Shown: piece after piece, positions 51,840 through 61,218 of the stretch
How the letters are laid out: each line of letters starts with the position of its first letter
Numbering within the stretch: position 1 is the stretch's first letter
Origin: an uncultured Eubacteriales bacterium
Lineage (GTDB): Bacteria; Bacillota; Clostridia; Christensenellales; UBA1242
Direction: 5' to 3'
DNA length: 64,000 nt
Assembly: GCA_900551855.1 (NCBI GenBank)
Contig: URXM01000006.1
Location: forward strand, 36,008-100,007
Translations under genes and position numbers: made by a program
Notes under the pieces: generated by a model
Told to the model about the DNA's origin: nothing
Seen by the model: the letters and a program-made list of their open reading frames with translations, nothing else
Database searches by the model: none

Positions 51840-53084
51840 CTAATCTTTCAATAATTCTGCAACAGCACCATCTTTGAAAGGTTTGACAATTTTCACATCA
51901 ACCACATCACCAACTTTCACATCTGCGTCAATATAACATTTGATATAATTTTCAGTGTATCCTTCAAAATAGTTGCCGTTTTTTTCTTCAATCAAAACTT
52001 TCCCCGACTTGTTTTGATTTATGAAGTCAGTTTTCAATTTTTTGCCTAAAATTTCCAAGCGTTTTAGACGCGCTTTTTTGATTTGCCCAGGCAAATCTTT
52101 GTAAAGTTTTGTCGCCAAAGTTCCATTCCTTTTTGAATATGGGAATATGTGCAACTGTGAAAATTTAACCTTTTCAACAAACTTTAAAGTCTCTTCAAAG
52201 TCCTCTTCTGTTTCGGTTGGGAACCCAACAATAATATCAGTCGTTATCCCTGCCATAGGGAAGTATTTTCTTATAAGTTTAACACTTTCAAAAAACTCTT
52301 TTGTTGTGTAGTGTCTGTTCATTTTCTTCAAAACATTGTCGCACCCACTTTGAAGAGAAAGATGAAAATGTGGACAAAAATTTTTAAGACCAGACAGAGT
52401 TTTTAAGAAACTTTCATCAATCAAATTATCTTCCATAGAAGACAATCTCAATCTTTTTCCATACTTGTCCAAATCTGAAAGTAAAATTCCAAGTCCTTTT
52501 TTACCATCAATCTTAAAGTCGGAAACATCAATTCCAACAAGCACAATTTCTTTCACTTCTTCTGGCAGTTTTTCAACCTCAGAAATTATGCTTTCTTCAC
52601 TTCTTGATCTGCTTCTTCCACGAAGATATGGGATCAAACAATATGTGCAAAAATTGTTGCACCCATCTTGAATTTTTATAAATGCTCTTGTCAAAGTTTG
52701 AGCTGAAAACAAGTCATCTTCATAGTCCTTTGGGAAATCAAATAACTTCTCTCCAACTTTGTCCAAGTTGTCCAAAAGCTTTTTCTTCCCAACAGTGCCA
52801 ACAACAAACTTTGCACCCTTTTCTTCAAATTGAACAGGTTTGTTTTGACTAGCACAACCCATAACATAAATCTCTGCATTTGGATTGAGTTTTCTTGCCC
52901 TTTCCAGCATCTGCCTAGATTTCTTTTCTGCTTCGTTTGTCACAGCACAAGTGTTGATGATATAAGCGTCAGCTTCTTCCAATTTGTCAGTAGCTTCAAA
53001 GCCTCTGTTTTTTAGTTCAAAAATGAGAGCATCGCTCTCATATTTGTTTACTTTGCAACCTAATGTCAAAACTGCAATTTTCAT
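51840..53084 (-). CDS. mtaB: tRNA ms2t6A37 methylthiotransferase MtaB
   Basis: A 414-aa radical-SAM enzyme adding a methylthio group to t6A37 in tRNA-Lys and related tRNAs. The UPF0004 domain has cysteines in LGCKVN, NTCAVT and GCASQ (second 4Fe-4S cluster). The radical SAM motif is CNNFCTYCLIP, and a C-terminal TRAM domain follows (VLIEEKNGNYFEGYTENYIK). The start is the ATG 1 bp past the rsmE stop; a GTG 4 codons upstream is also in frame. Confidence 0.95.
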   Translation of the reverse strand: MKIAVLTLGCKVNKYESDALIFELKNRGFEATDKLEEADAYIINTCAVTNEAEKKSRQMLERARKLNPNAEIYVMGCASQNKPVQFEEKGAKFVVGTVGKKKLLDNLDKVGEKLFDFPKDYEDDLFSAQTLTRAFIKIQDGCNNFCTYCLIPYLRGRSRSRSEESIISEVEKLPEEVKEIVLVGIDVSDFKIDGKKGLGILLSDLDKYGKRLRLSSMEDNLIDESFLKTLSGLKNFCPHFHLSLQSGCDNVLKKMNRHYTTKEFFESVKLIRKYFPMAGITTDIIVGFPTETEEDFEETLKFVEKVKFSQLHIFPYSKRNGTLATKLYKDLPGQIKKARLKRLEILGKKLKTDFINQNKSGKVLIEEKNGNYFEGYTENYIKCYIDADVKVGDVVDVKIVKPFKDGAVAELLKD

Positions 53085-53085
53085 A

Positions 53086-53790
53086 CTAATTTCCACTCAA
53101 AATAGAAACCAAACTCATCATTGCAACAGAAGCTGTTTCGCATCTATAAATTCTACGGCCAAGACTGATAGAAACTGCACCAGCCTTTATAAAGTCTTCT
53201 TTTTCTTTTTGAGTGAAACCACCTTCAGAGCCTACAATAATTCCTATGTTTTGATATTTGCTTAAATCCTTAATTTTTTCACCTTTGTCTGCTCTTTCGT
53301 TTGCGAACAAAACCAAATCAAAATCTTTGATAGCATTCAAAACATCTTTAACTGTTCTTGTCTTGTCAATAATAGGCATAATAGTTCTTTCACACTGCTT
53401 GCAAGCATTCATAGCAATAGACTGCAATCTGTCCATTTTGTTTTCAGTCATTTTTGCAATAACATAATCACTTACAAAAGGAACAATTTTTGTAATTCCG
53501 ACTTCTGTCGCCTTTTGAACAATAAATTCAAATTTAGGTCTTTTTGTAATGGCCTGGAAAATAACAATATTTTTTTGAGGATTAGCGATGCACTCTTCTT
53601 GTCCAATAATTTTGCAAACGGCTCTGTTTTTTTCAAACTTTGAGATTTCGCAAGAATATTGAAAATTGTCATTCAAACTTACAAGAACGACATCACCTAT
53701 ATTCATTCTCAAAACATTTTTCAAATGATTGTATTCTTCACCTTCAATATAGATCAAATCATTTTTTCTTGAGCCAAAAAATCTTCTCAT
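53086..53790 (-). CDS. rsmE: 16S rRNA (uracil1498-N3)-methyltransferase
   Basis: A 234-aa SPOUT-class methyltransferase. It shows an N-terminal PUA-like domain (YNHLKNVLRMNIGD), GSEGGFTQKE, and the knot motif LGRRIYRCETASV. The start is MRRFFGSRKND after AGAGAGG. It directly precedes mtaB. Confidence 0.95.
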   Translation of the reverse strand: MRRFFGSRKNDLIYIEGEEYNHLKNVLRMNIGDVVLVSLNDNFQYSCEISKFEKNRAVCKIIGQEECIANPQKNIVIFQAITKRPKFEFIVQKATEVGITKIVPFVSDYVIAKMTENKMDRLQSIAMNACKQCERTIMPIIDKTRTVKDVLNAIKDFDLVLFANERADKGEKIKDLSKYQNIGIIVGSEGGFTQKEKEDFIKAGAVSISLGRRIYRCETASVAMMSLVSILSGN

Positions 53791-54206
53791 AACAACCTCT
53801 CTAAACATATAATACAACAAAAAATTGACAAAAAGCAAGAAAAATACTTAAAAAAGGAAAAAGAATGATATTCTTGCTATATTCCTTTCAAATACGCCCA
53901 AATTTGCCATTTGGTGGCGATAAATAAATCTTTATAAGTTTTTATGTACAAAACAAAAAAAGAAGGTTGTTAAAAGCCTGTTTTTTACTTTTACAAAAAA
54001 GAACTGTAATAATTGATACAGTTCCATTTTTGTTACTTATAAAAATATTTTACATTTTTATTTTTTAAATGTATTTATATGTTTAATAATTTTGTTATAG
54101 TCACAAGTACACATTATTTTGACTTTTGCGAAAAATCAAATGACTTAGATAAAATTTAGTTAATCATCAACTATATTTATAAATTGTTCTCAGTATTCTC
54201 TTTTTC
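53791..54206. other. Intergenic region with one terminator
   Basis: 416 bp of AT-rich sequence between rsmE and a lipoprotein gene. Apart from the terminator at 53994-54031 and several poly-A/T runs, no ORF, tRNA or clear RNA structure is visible. Confidence 0.6.
53994..54031 (-). terminator. Terminator downstream of the 272-aa lipoprotein gene
   Basis: GAACTGTA (54001-54008) pairs with TACAGTTC (54017-54024), with a T6 run leftward. Confidence 0.75.
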
Positions 54207-55025
54207 CTATTTTTTATATTCTATAGTACATTCAATATTTTCAATATCATTTGTACTTTTTAGCCTATAATTTCGCGAATCTGTAAGGCTAGCAATCATA
54301 TCTTGAATATCAACTTGAGTTCTAATCGTCACTTGATATACTTTTACTGCTTTGTCTGTTTGAACAATAAGGTCATATTTACTGAAAGGATATATCACAT
54401 CATCAATAACATCTTCTTGTTCGCCAGTGCTTTTTAGTATAAAATGAACAATATTTTCATTAGATTTTACTATATTTTCAAGTATAGCTTCTGCTAGTTC
54501 GTCATTTTGAGCATTTTCTGCTGAGTTATAAGTTGTTGTATATTGTGTTGAAATTGTTGCGTCGTCTGCAATTTGTGCAAGTTCTGTTTTGTTTGCATCA
54601 TAATCTGCAATTTTATCTAATTCAATTCCTGTTTCAAATGTCATTACATTTATGTTGTATAAACTTTCTTCTCCATCTTTATATGTAAATATAACTTTAA
54701 CAAAATTAAGCGATTCTGAATCTCCATTGCCTAAATCATATGTAGCGTCAAGCAATTTCGAACTATCATAAGTCCCTGTTGAAAATTTAACAACATCTTC
54801 CAAAACTTCATTATCCAAGAAAGTTTTTGTGTCTGTATAATATTCTTCTATTAATGTTGAAACATTTTCTACTTGAACTTGAGGTTCATTGCTACAAGCA
54901 GTCAACATTAGTCCCAAACTAAAAACAAAACCAAGAGAAAGAATTCCTGATAATATTTTAAATCCCAGTTTTTTTGCTTTGTTATCACTTACAGCACAAT
55001 TGAGAGTGTTTGACTTTTTAATCAT
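54207..55025 (-). CDS. Lipoprotein of unknown function
   Basis: A 272-aa protein with a longer-than-usual signal (about 45 residues, hydrophobic part LSGILSLGFVFSLGLM) and lipobox LTAC. The mature part is polar and acidic (VSTLIEEYYTDTKTFLDNE), without a recognised domain. Like the lipoprotein at 34058-36049 it has an extended charged N-terminus before the hydrophobic stretch. SD AAGGAGG. Confidence 0.78.
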   Translation of the reverse strand: MIKKSNTLNCAVSDNKAKKLGFKILSGILSLGFVFSLGLMLTACSNEPQVQVENVSTLIEEYYTDTKTFLDNEVLEDVVKFSTGTYDSSKLLDATYDLGNGDSESLNFVKVIFTYKDGEESLYNINVMTFETGIELDKIADYDANKTELAQIADDATISTQYTTTYNSAENAQNDELAEAILENIVKSNENIVHFILKSTGEQEDVIDDVIYPFSKYDLIVQTDKAVKVYQVTIRTQVDIQDMIASLTDSRNYRLKSTNDIENIECTIEYKK

Positions 55026-55200
55026 ATAAAAATCCTCCTTATTGACTCTAGTATAACATGAACAAAATAAAAATCAATGTTTTTAGCAAAAAAAATTTAT
55101 TCTGACATAACAACTATATCTATTCCAAAAACCTCTAGTATTTTATAGTGTCATTATGTTTTTGCTAGCTTCAAAAAGTTTTAACCTTCGCCTTCTTTTT

Positions 55201-56337
55201 TTATTTAATCTTATTTCTAAATTTTTTAGTCTCAGGGAAGTCATCTTCTGTAAATTTACTTTCCAATTCTTGCAAAACTGATTTAGCCTTTTTGCCAAGA
55301 GTTTTTGGAATTTCACTCTTGATTGTCACGACCAAATCACCCTTCTTGTCAGAATTGAGATGCTTTACACCTTCGCCCTTAACTCTGAGTATTGTTCCGT
55401 TTTTTGTTCCTTCATCAAGTTTATAACTCTTGATACCTTTTGTAAGAGGAATATCAATCTTTCCACCCAAAAGACAAGTAGTGAAAGGTACATACATATC
55501 GCAATACAAATCAAATCCATTTCTTTTGAAGATTTTGTGAGAAGCAACAGAAACTTTGATGTTCAAGTCACCATTAACGCCTTGACCAGCAGGAGCATTC
55601 CCCTCGCCTTTCATTCTGATGGTTTGTCCATCATCGATGCCAGCAGGGACTTTGCAACGAACCTGTGCAGGAACTTTCTTATAACCCTTACCAGAACATT
55701 CCTCACATCTCTCTTTGATCATTTTACCAGTTCCGCCACAACGAGGACAAACGGTTTCACGAATAGTTGTTCCAAACATAGTGTTTTGTTGAATTCTTAC
55801 TCTTCCAGCACCCTTACAGTCTGGACAAGTTGTAAATTCTTTACCATTCTTTGCACCAGTTCCAGAACATTTAGAACAGGGTTCAATACGATTGTATGAA
55901 ATGATTTTTTCACAGCCAAAAATGGCTTCATCAAAACTCAAATTCATAGCAATATTTATGTCAGAACCACGCTCTGCCATACGGCTTCGTCTTTCGCCAC
56001 CACCAAAAGCAGAAAAGATGTCAGAGAATATATCAGAAAATCCTCCAAATCCTTGACCACCGCCAAAGAAATCTTCAAATCCACCAGCTCCACCTCCGGC
56101 ACCACCAGAGAATTGTGGGCCATCAGCAGAACCATATTGGTCGTAATTTGCACGCTTTTTGTCGTCACCTAAGACTTCATAAGCTTCATTGATTTCTTTA
56201 AACTTTTCAGCAGCATCTGGGGCTTTGTTTAAGTCTGGGTGGTATTTTTTTGCAAGTCTACGATATGCGGACTTAATTTCGTCCGCATCCGCGTCCTTGC
56301 TTACACCCAAAATTGAATAATAGTCTTTATTAGCCAC
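55201..56337 (-). CDS. dnaJ: Chaperone protein DnaJ
   Basis: A 378-aa type I Hsp40: J domain with HPD (KKYHPDLNK), a Gly/Phe-rich region, four CxxCxGxG zinc repeats (CSKCSGTG, CPDCKGAG, CPRCGGTG, CEECSGKG) and the C-terminal substrate-binding domains. It delivers clients to DnaK and stimulates its ATPase. It is last gene of the hrcA operon, 44 bp after dnaK. Confidence 0.98.
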   Translation of the reverse strand: MANKDYYSILGVSKDADADEIKSAYRRLAKKYHPDLNKAPDAAEKFKEINEAYEVLGDDKKRANYDQYGSADGPQFSGGAGGGAGGFEDFFGGGQGFGGFSDIFSDIFSAFGGGERRSRMAERGSDINIAMNLSFDEAIFGCEKIISYNRIEPCSKCSGTGAKNGKEFTTCPDCKGAGRVRIQQNTMFGTTIRETVCPRCGGTGKMIKERCEECSGKGYKKVPAQVRCKVPAGIDDGQTIRMKGEGNAPAGQGVNGDLNIKVSVASHKIFKRNGFDLYCDMYVPFTTCLLGGKIDIPLTKGIKSYKLDEGTKNGTILRVKGEGVKHLNSDKKGDLVVTIKSEIPKTLGKKAKSVLQELESKFTEDDFPETKKFRNKIK

Positions 56338-56381
56338 GACTTTTTCCTTTTAATTTCGTATTTATTCCTTTGTGTCAGTTA

Positions 56382-58238
56382 TTATTCAATAATGACATCG
56401 TCATCGCCGTTTTTCTTGTCTGAAGAGCCAGCGTTGTTATCGTTGTTTCCTGCATTTCCAGCGTTTCCGGCATTATTACCTGTTGCACCATTAGGATTTG
56501 CGTTTTGATACATCTTTGTGAAGACTTCGTTTGAAACTTTTGTAAGTTCTTCAAGTTCTTTCTTGATTACTTCAATATCATCACTTTCAAACTCTTTCTT
56601 TGCTTTTTCAACTTCATCTTCAAGACGTTTTTTATCTTCAGCAGAAAGTTTATCTCCGTTTTCTTTCAAAAGTTTTTCAAGAGAGTAAACCATGTTGTCT
56701 GCTTGGTTCTTTGTTTCAACAAATTCTTTTCTCTTCTTATCTTCTTCAGCGTGAGCTTCAGCTTCTTTGATAGCTCTATCAATATCAGCTTCACTCAAGT
56801 TAGAAGAAGCAGTAATTGTTATGTTTTGTTCCTTGTTAGTTCCAAGGTCTTTAGCAGAAACTTTAACAATACCGTTAGCATCAATATCGAATGTAACTTC
56901 GATTTGAGGAACTCCTCTTGGTGCTGGTGGAATATCGTTAAGTTGGAATCTTCCAAGAGTCTTGTTTTGAGCAGCAAACTCTCTTTCACCTTGCAAAACA
57001 TGAATATCAACAGCTGGTTGATTGTCTGCAGCAGTAGAGAAGATTTGAGATTTTCTTGTAGGAATTGTAGTGTTTCTTTCGATCAATTTTGTGAATACAC
57101 CACCCAAAGTTTCGATACCAAGAGAAAGTGGAGTGACATCAAGAAGAAGAACATCCTTAACTTCTCCAGCCAAAACTCCGGCTTGAATAGCAGCACCAAT
57201 CGCTACACATTCATCAGGGTTAATTCCCTTGAAAGGTTCTTTACCAGTATAGTTTTTAACAGCTTCAACAACTGCAGGGATACGAGTAGAACCACCAACC
57301 AAAATAACTTTATCAATCTTTTCAGTTGTGAGTTTAGCATCGCTCAAAGCTTTTTTACAGCATTCAATAGTTTCTTTAACCAAATCTTCTGTCAAAGCAT
57401 CAAATTTAGCACGAGTAAGTTCAACTTCCAAGTGTTTTGGACCATTAGCATCAGCAGAAATAAATGGAAGAGAAATTGTTGTCATAGGAGTTGCAGAAAG
57501 GTCGATTTTAGCCTTTTCAGCAGCTTCCTTAAGTCTTTGCATAGCAAGTTTGTCTTTTGACAAATCCATACCAGCGTTTTGGTTTTTGAATTCTTCAACC
57601 AAGAAATCAATAATTCTGTTATCGAAGTCATCACCACCAAGTCTAGTGTTACCATTTGTTGACAAAACTTCAAATACATTGTCTCCTATTTCAAGGATAG
57701 AAACATCGAATGTACCACCACCAAGGTCATAAACCAAAATCTTTTGATTTTTGTTTTCGCCTTTGTCAAGTCCATAAGCAAGAGCAGCAGCAGTAGGTTC
57801 GTTGATAATACGAAGAACATCAAGTCCAGCGATCTTACCAGCATCCTTTGTTGCTTGTCTTTGACTATCGTTGAAGTAAGCAGGAACAGTAATAACCGCT
57901 TGAGTTACTTTTTCTCCAAGATAGCTTTCAGCATCAGCCTTAAGTTTAGCCAAGATCATAGCGGAAATCTCTTGTGGAGTATATTCTTTTCCGTTAAGTT
58001 TAACTTTGTGGTCAGTTCCCATTTCTCTCTTAATAGAAAGAACAGTGTTTTCATGGTTTACAATGGCCTGTCTTTTAGCAACTTTACCAACAAGTCTTTC
58101 TCCTTCTTTTGTGTAAGCAACAACAGAAGGTGTTGTTCTGTCTCCTTCAGCGTTGGCAATTACAGTAGGTTTTCCACCTTCCATAACAGCGACACAAGAA
58201 TTTGTAGTTCCTAAGTCAATACCAATAATTTTACTCAT
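56382..58238 (-). CDS. dnaK: Chaperone protein DnaK (Hsp70)
   Basis: A 618-aa protein. Nucleotide-binding domain signatures IGIDLGTTNSCVAV, LVYDLGGGTFDVS and ILVGGSTRIPAV are all present. The substrate-binding domain and helical lid follow, ending in an Asn/Gly-rich disordered tail and an acidic VIIE tip. SD AAAGGAG. It is third in hrcA-grpE-dnaK-dnaJ. Confidence 0.99.
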   Translation of the reverse strand: MSKIIGIDLGTTNSCVAVMEGGKPTVIANAEGDRTTPSVVAYTKEGERLVGKVAKRQAIVNHENTVLSIKREMGTDHKVKLNGKEYTPQEISAMILAKLKADAESYLGEKVTQAVITVPAYFNDSQRQATKDAGKIAGLDVLRIINEPTAAALAYGLDKGENKNQKILVYDLGGGTFDVSILEIGDNVFEVLSTNGNTRLGGDDFDNRIIDFLVEEFKNQNAGMDLSKDKLAMQRLKEAAEKAKIDLSATPMTTISLPFISADANGPKHLEVELTRAKFDALTEDLVKETIECCKKALSDAKLTTEKIDKVILVGGSTRIPAVVEAVKNYTGKEPFKGINPDECVAIGAAIQAGVLAGEVKDVLLLDVTPLSLGIETLGGVFTKLIERNTTIPTRKSQIFSTAADNQPAVDIHVLQGEREFAAQNKTLGRFQLNDIPPAPRGVPQIEVTFDIDANGIVKVSAKDLGTNKEQNITITASSNLSEADIDRAIKEAEAHAEEDKKRKEFVETKNQADNMVYSLEKLLKENGDKLSAEDKKRLEDEVEKAKKEFESDDIEVIKKELEELTKVSNEVFTKMYQNANPNGATGNNAGNAGNAGNNDNNAGSSDKKNGDDDVIIE

Positions 58239-58254
58239 TTTTTTATCTCCTTTT

Positions 58255-59082
58255 TTATAATTTGTTTACGATTACTTTCGCATATCGTATAACTTTTCCA
58301 TTAAATTTATATCCTGCTTGGAATTCATCCAAGATGATATCATCGTCTTTGCTCTCATCTTTCATGACAGCTACAACTTCGTGTAAGTTGTGATCATATT
58401 TTTGTCCGATAGTTTCGATCTTCTCAACATTCAAAGTTTTCAAAGCATTGTTGATTTTATCTTCAATCATTTCAACACCTGACAAAATTTTTTCATCAGT
58501 TATGCTCTTTTTTGCTTCCTTGAAAGTATCCAAGCAAGGTAAGAATACTTCAATAACACTTCTAATTCCTTCTTGTTTTTGAAAATCTAATTGTTCGGCA
58601 ACTCTTTTTCTATAATTGTCAAAGTCGGCTTGAAGTCTTTGTGCCATTTCCAAATATTGTCTAGCCTTTGCTTCAAGTTCGTGTGGTGGAAGATGATGTG
58701 GCTCATGTTCATGAGGTCCATGTTTATCTTCGTGCTCATGATGAGGCCCATGCTCTTCACATTCGCATTTATGTTCGTGTGGATGTTTGTGGTCTTCACA
58801 TTTACACTCGTGTTCATGCTCATGACAGTGGCATTCTGGATCGTGTGGTCCGTGTTTGTCATCATGTTCGTGGCAATGGCACTTTTCACCATTTTTGCAA
58901 CCGCAATCACAATCATCGTCGCAATCACAGTCGTCTTCACAATCGCAACCACAATCGCAACCACAATCGCATTTATCATCACAATCACAGTTGCAATCGC
59001 ATTTTTCTTTTTTTGAATCTTCTTCAGAAGGATGAACTTCTTTTTCTTCCTCTAAATATTCATTATTATTATCTTTTTTCAT
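58255..59082 (-). CDS. grpE: Nucleotide exchange factor GrpE with Cys/His-rich metal-binding-like N-terminal extension
   Basis: A 275-aa protein, much longer than usual GrpE (about 180-200). Residues from about 135 on are a normal GrpE: coiled-coil ARQYLEMAQRLQADFDNYRKR, then the beta domain ending GKVIRYAKVIVNKL. Residues about 28-130 are extraordinary. By eye there are 23 cysteines, first as CDC/CNC/CGC repeats spaced by Asp, Gly and Glu, then mixed with many His (CHCHEH, CKCEDHKHPHEHKC, HGPHHEHEDKHGPHEHEP). Such composition would bind soft metals or zinc strongly, or act as a redox switch. The frame is uninterrupted from a good SD (GGAG) that overlaps the hrcA end. The exchange function is secure; the extension's role is unknown. 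Confidence 0.95.
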   Translation of the reverse strand: MKKDNNNEYLEEEKEVHPSEEDSKKEKCDCNCDCDDKCDCGCDCGCDCEDDCDCDDDCDCGCKNGEKCHCHEHDDKHGPHDPECHCHEHEHECKCEDHKHPHEHKCECEEHGPHHEHEDKHGPHEHEPHHLPPHELEAKARQYLEMAQRLQADFDNYRKRVAEQLDFQKQEGIRSVIEVFLPCLDTFKEAKKSITDEKILSGVEMIEDKINNALKTLNVEKIETIGQKYDHNLHEVVAVMKDESKDDDIILDEFQAGYKFNGKVIRYAKVIVNKL

Positions 59083-60081
59083 TTATTCTCCTTTTTCCTT
59101 GTTGAGTTCATCAACAACCACTTTAAGAGCGGAGGCAATGCCCATATAATCCATTTTTTGAGGACCAAACACACCAATAGAAGCAAGTTTGTTTCCCCCT
59201 ACAATGATTGGGGCTTTGATAACAGAACATTTATCATCATCGTCATCAGAGATAACAGCTGAGATATTTTCTTCGTCATCGTCCAAAACTTCAATAAGTT
59301 CTTTTTCATCGCTCAATGTCTTCAACACTTTCTTGGCTTCCTTGATGTCTTTGCCTTTGTCAACAAAGTTTGCAACACCTTCTGCTTGAACATTCAACAG
59401 TTTGTGTTTGTTCAATTTAGAAAGCCCAACAATAATGTTGTCAACAACAGATTGAAATGCTTTGATTTCTCCACTCATTCCTTTTTTGAATTGGTCGATA
59501 TTTTCAAGCATAAAGCCCATTGTTTCGCCCTTGAAATATTTGGTCAAATAATTGGAAGCATCTTCACAATTTTGTGCTGTTGCTTGAATGTCCATAGTAT
59601 TTGTAATATAACCATAGTTTGTGCCAATCAAAACCATACATTTCTCGTCTAGAAGTGGAATTATTTTAAACTCTTGCAAAACCAAGTTTTCGATACCATT
59701 AACCAAAACAACGGTAGGATAATTTGTCGCTTTAGAGATAATTTTTGCAATACCAGCAACAATGTTCTCCAAACTTTGAGTTCTGTTTTCAATAAGAGCT
59801 CTAACTTCATCCAACTCGCCGTTTGTTGCTTTTATGTTTTTGAGCAAATGCTCAACATAAAATCTATAACCCTGAGCAGTAGGAACACGCCCACCAGAAG
59901 TGTGGAGTTGTTTTAAAAATCCCATAGCTTCCAAAGCGTTAAGTTCTGCCCTCAAAGTTGCTGTAGAAACATCAAGAGAAGTTCTATCTTTAACAGACCC
60001 GCTAGTAATTGGAGCAGAATCTTTGATGAATTCTTCTACAGCAATGGTCAAAATCTTGATTTTTCTTTCGGAAAGTTCCAT
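59083..60081 (-). CDS. hrcA: Heat-inducible transcription repressor HrcA
   Basis: A 332-aa protein with an N-terminal winged helix (LSERKIKILTIAVEEFIKDSAPITSGSV; MGFLKQLHTSGGRVPTAQGYRFYV) and a GAF-like dimerisation domain. It binds CIRCE elements with help from GroEL. The stop lies 1 bp before the grpE ATG. A DDDEE/SDDDDD acidic insert is near residues 270-290. Confidence 0.96.
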   Translation of the reverse strand: MELSERKIKILTIAVEEFIKDSAPITSGSVKDRTSLDVSTATLRAELNALEAMGFLKQLHTSGGRVPTAQGYRFYVEHLLKNIKATNGELDEVRALIENRTQSLENIVAGIAKIISKATNYPTVVLVNGIENLVLQEFKIIPLLDEKCMVLIGTNYGYITNTMDIQATAQNCEDASNYLTKYFKGETMGFMLENIDQFKKGMSGEIKAFQSVVDNIIVGLSKLNKHKLLNVQAEGVANFVDKGKDIKEAKKVLKTLSDEKELIEVLDDDEENISAVISDDDDDKCSVIKAPIIVGGNKLASIGVFGPQKMDYMGIASALKVVVDELNKEKGE

Positions 60082-60107
60082 AATTTCAAACCTTTAAATT
60101 TTATTTG

Positions 60108-60134
60108 CTAGCACTCTCGACTTATCAGTGCTAG
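60108..60134 (-). promoter_or_regulatory. CIRCE operator of the hrcA operon
   Basis: CTAGCACTC, 9-bp spacer, CAGTGCTAG; each arm matches the CIRCE consensus at 8 or 7 of 9 positions. It lies at the transcription start, between the -10 and the hrcA ATG. Confidence 0.92.
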
Positions 60135-60138
60135 CATT

Positions 60139-60167
60139 ATTATATGCAGATAAAAAATAAAAGTCAA
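60139..60167 (-). promoter_or_regulatory. hrcA-grpE-dnaK-dnaJ promoter
   Basis: Minus strand TTGACT (60167-60162), 17 bp, TATAAT (60144-60139), directly upstream of CIRCE. Confidence 0.88.
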
Positions 60168-60223
60168 CAATTTTTGCCAACTTTTTTCAAAAATTATAAA
60201 ATTTTTTTTGCAAGCAAGAAACA

Positions 60224-60256
60224 ATAAAAAAAGACCTGCAAAAGCAAGCCTTTTCT
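60224..60256 (-). terminator. Terminator after the 222-aa protein gene
   Basis: Minus strand AGGCTTGC-TTTT-GCAGGTCT (with G-U pairs), followed by seven Ts; it separates this gene from the hrcA promoter. Confidence 0.75.
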
Positions 60257-60257
60257 T

Positions 60258-60926
60258 TTACAACCTTGGGACATTTGAAATTGCCGATGCTGTCGGATAG
60301 ATAGGCAAATCTTGTAAGCCCGGGCAAGCACTTGCTTGTGGTGCTTGTTGACAAGGTGGCAAAACTGGATATCCATAAGATGGGACCAAAACATCTACAA
60401 CGCTGGTAACTTTCACAATGATTTGAATACACCCCGTAACTGTAAAGATGTTAGGTGAAGTGAATGTTCCTATTTGACTGCTGAATGTTGCAACTGAAGT
60501 TATGTCAATTGGTGAAATTGCTGGTTGTGGAACAAACAAAATCACAGATTTTTGAACAGTAATTGTAGAAACAGCAGTTCCCAAAGTTCCATTTGCGTCA
60601 CGGTATGTAACCGTTACAGGAATGGTCAATGTGAAACTTACATTGGCATAATTTGGACAAGTATCCAATCTGTCAATAACAAGGTCAGAGATTGTAGGGG
60701 TTGAATTTGGAGTATTTTCTGCTGAAACATAAGTCAAAGGCAAAACAGGGTCTGCAGGGACAAAATCAGAAACTTGCAAAATAATGCCAGATTCTGTGCT
60801 TGTGCAAACGCATGCATCAAAAACTTTTGTTGTTTCAATCAAAATCTTTTCACAAATACCATTTGTAGGGTTTCCACAAATTGGTCCTGGTCTGTTAGGA
60901 TTAGTATTATTGATGTAAAATGACAT
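60258..60926 (-). CDS. Cysteine-containing protein of unknown function, possibly spore-associated
   Basis: A 222-aa protein. The start is set at MSFYINNTNPNRPG after a strong AAGGAGG SD; an in-frame start 20 codons upstream lacks one. It has no signal peptide. The N-terminal PICGNPTNGICEKILIETTKVFDACVC motif holds four cysteines; the middle is beta-rich (VSFTLTIPVTVTYRD); the end is Pro/Ala/Cys-rich (PPCQQAPQASACPG). Such soluble Cys- and Pro-rich proteins are often spore-coat components in clostridia, but this is inference. A CATATCTTA box upstream resembles a sigma-K -10. Confidence 0.7.
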   Translation of the reverse strand: MSFYINNTNPNRPGPICGNPTNGICEKILIETTKVFDACVCTSTESGIILQVSDFVPADPVLPLTYVSAENTPNSTPTISDLVIDRLDTCPNYANVSFTLTIPVTVTYRDANGTLGTAVSTITVQKSVILFVPQPAISPIDITSVATFSSQIGTFTSPNIFTVTGCIQIIVKVTSVVDVLVPSYGYPVLPPCQQAPQASACPGLQDLPIYPTASAISNVPRL

Positions 60927-61170
60927 TTTAAACCTCCTTAAAGTCCATACACTAATAAGATATGAAAGGTTTGTCGAAAATGCCACAATTTCAAAAAAAA
61001 TTATATAGTTTCCCCCTAAACTTGCACTTATTTATATAATTATATATATCTAATTTAATAATTTTTCTTAATTTATCTCCTGCAAGTTTTTGCTTGCAAA
61101 AAGGTTAAAAAACTTCAAAACGCTCAAGAATAGAACAACTAAATCTCATTAAAATCATAATGTTTCAACA

Positions 61171-61203
61171 CAAAAAAAAGAAAGGAAAAATCCTTTCTTT
61201 TTG
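61171..61203 (-). terminator. Terminator after fakA
   Basis: AAAGAAAGGA pairs with TCCTTTCTTT around an AAAA loop (61177-61201), with a long T-run leftward. The 60927-61218 gap otherwise holds only the promoter region of the 222-aa gene. Confidence 0.8.
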
Positions 61204-61218
61204 ATTATATTTTTATAA

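Noticed and set aside
58591..59105. Long open frames antisense and in alternate frames over grpE
   Set aside because: They result from the Cys/His/Asp repeat codons of grpE, have no SD and no protein family.
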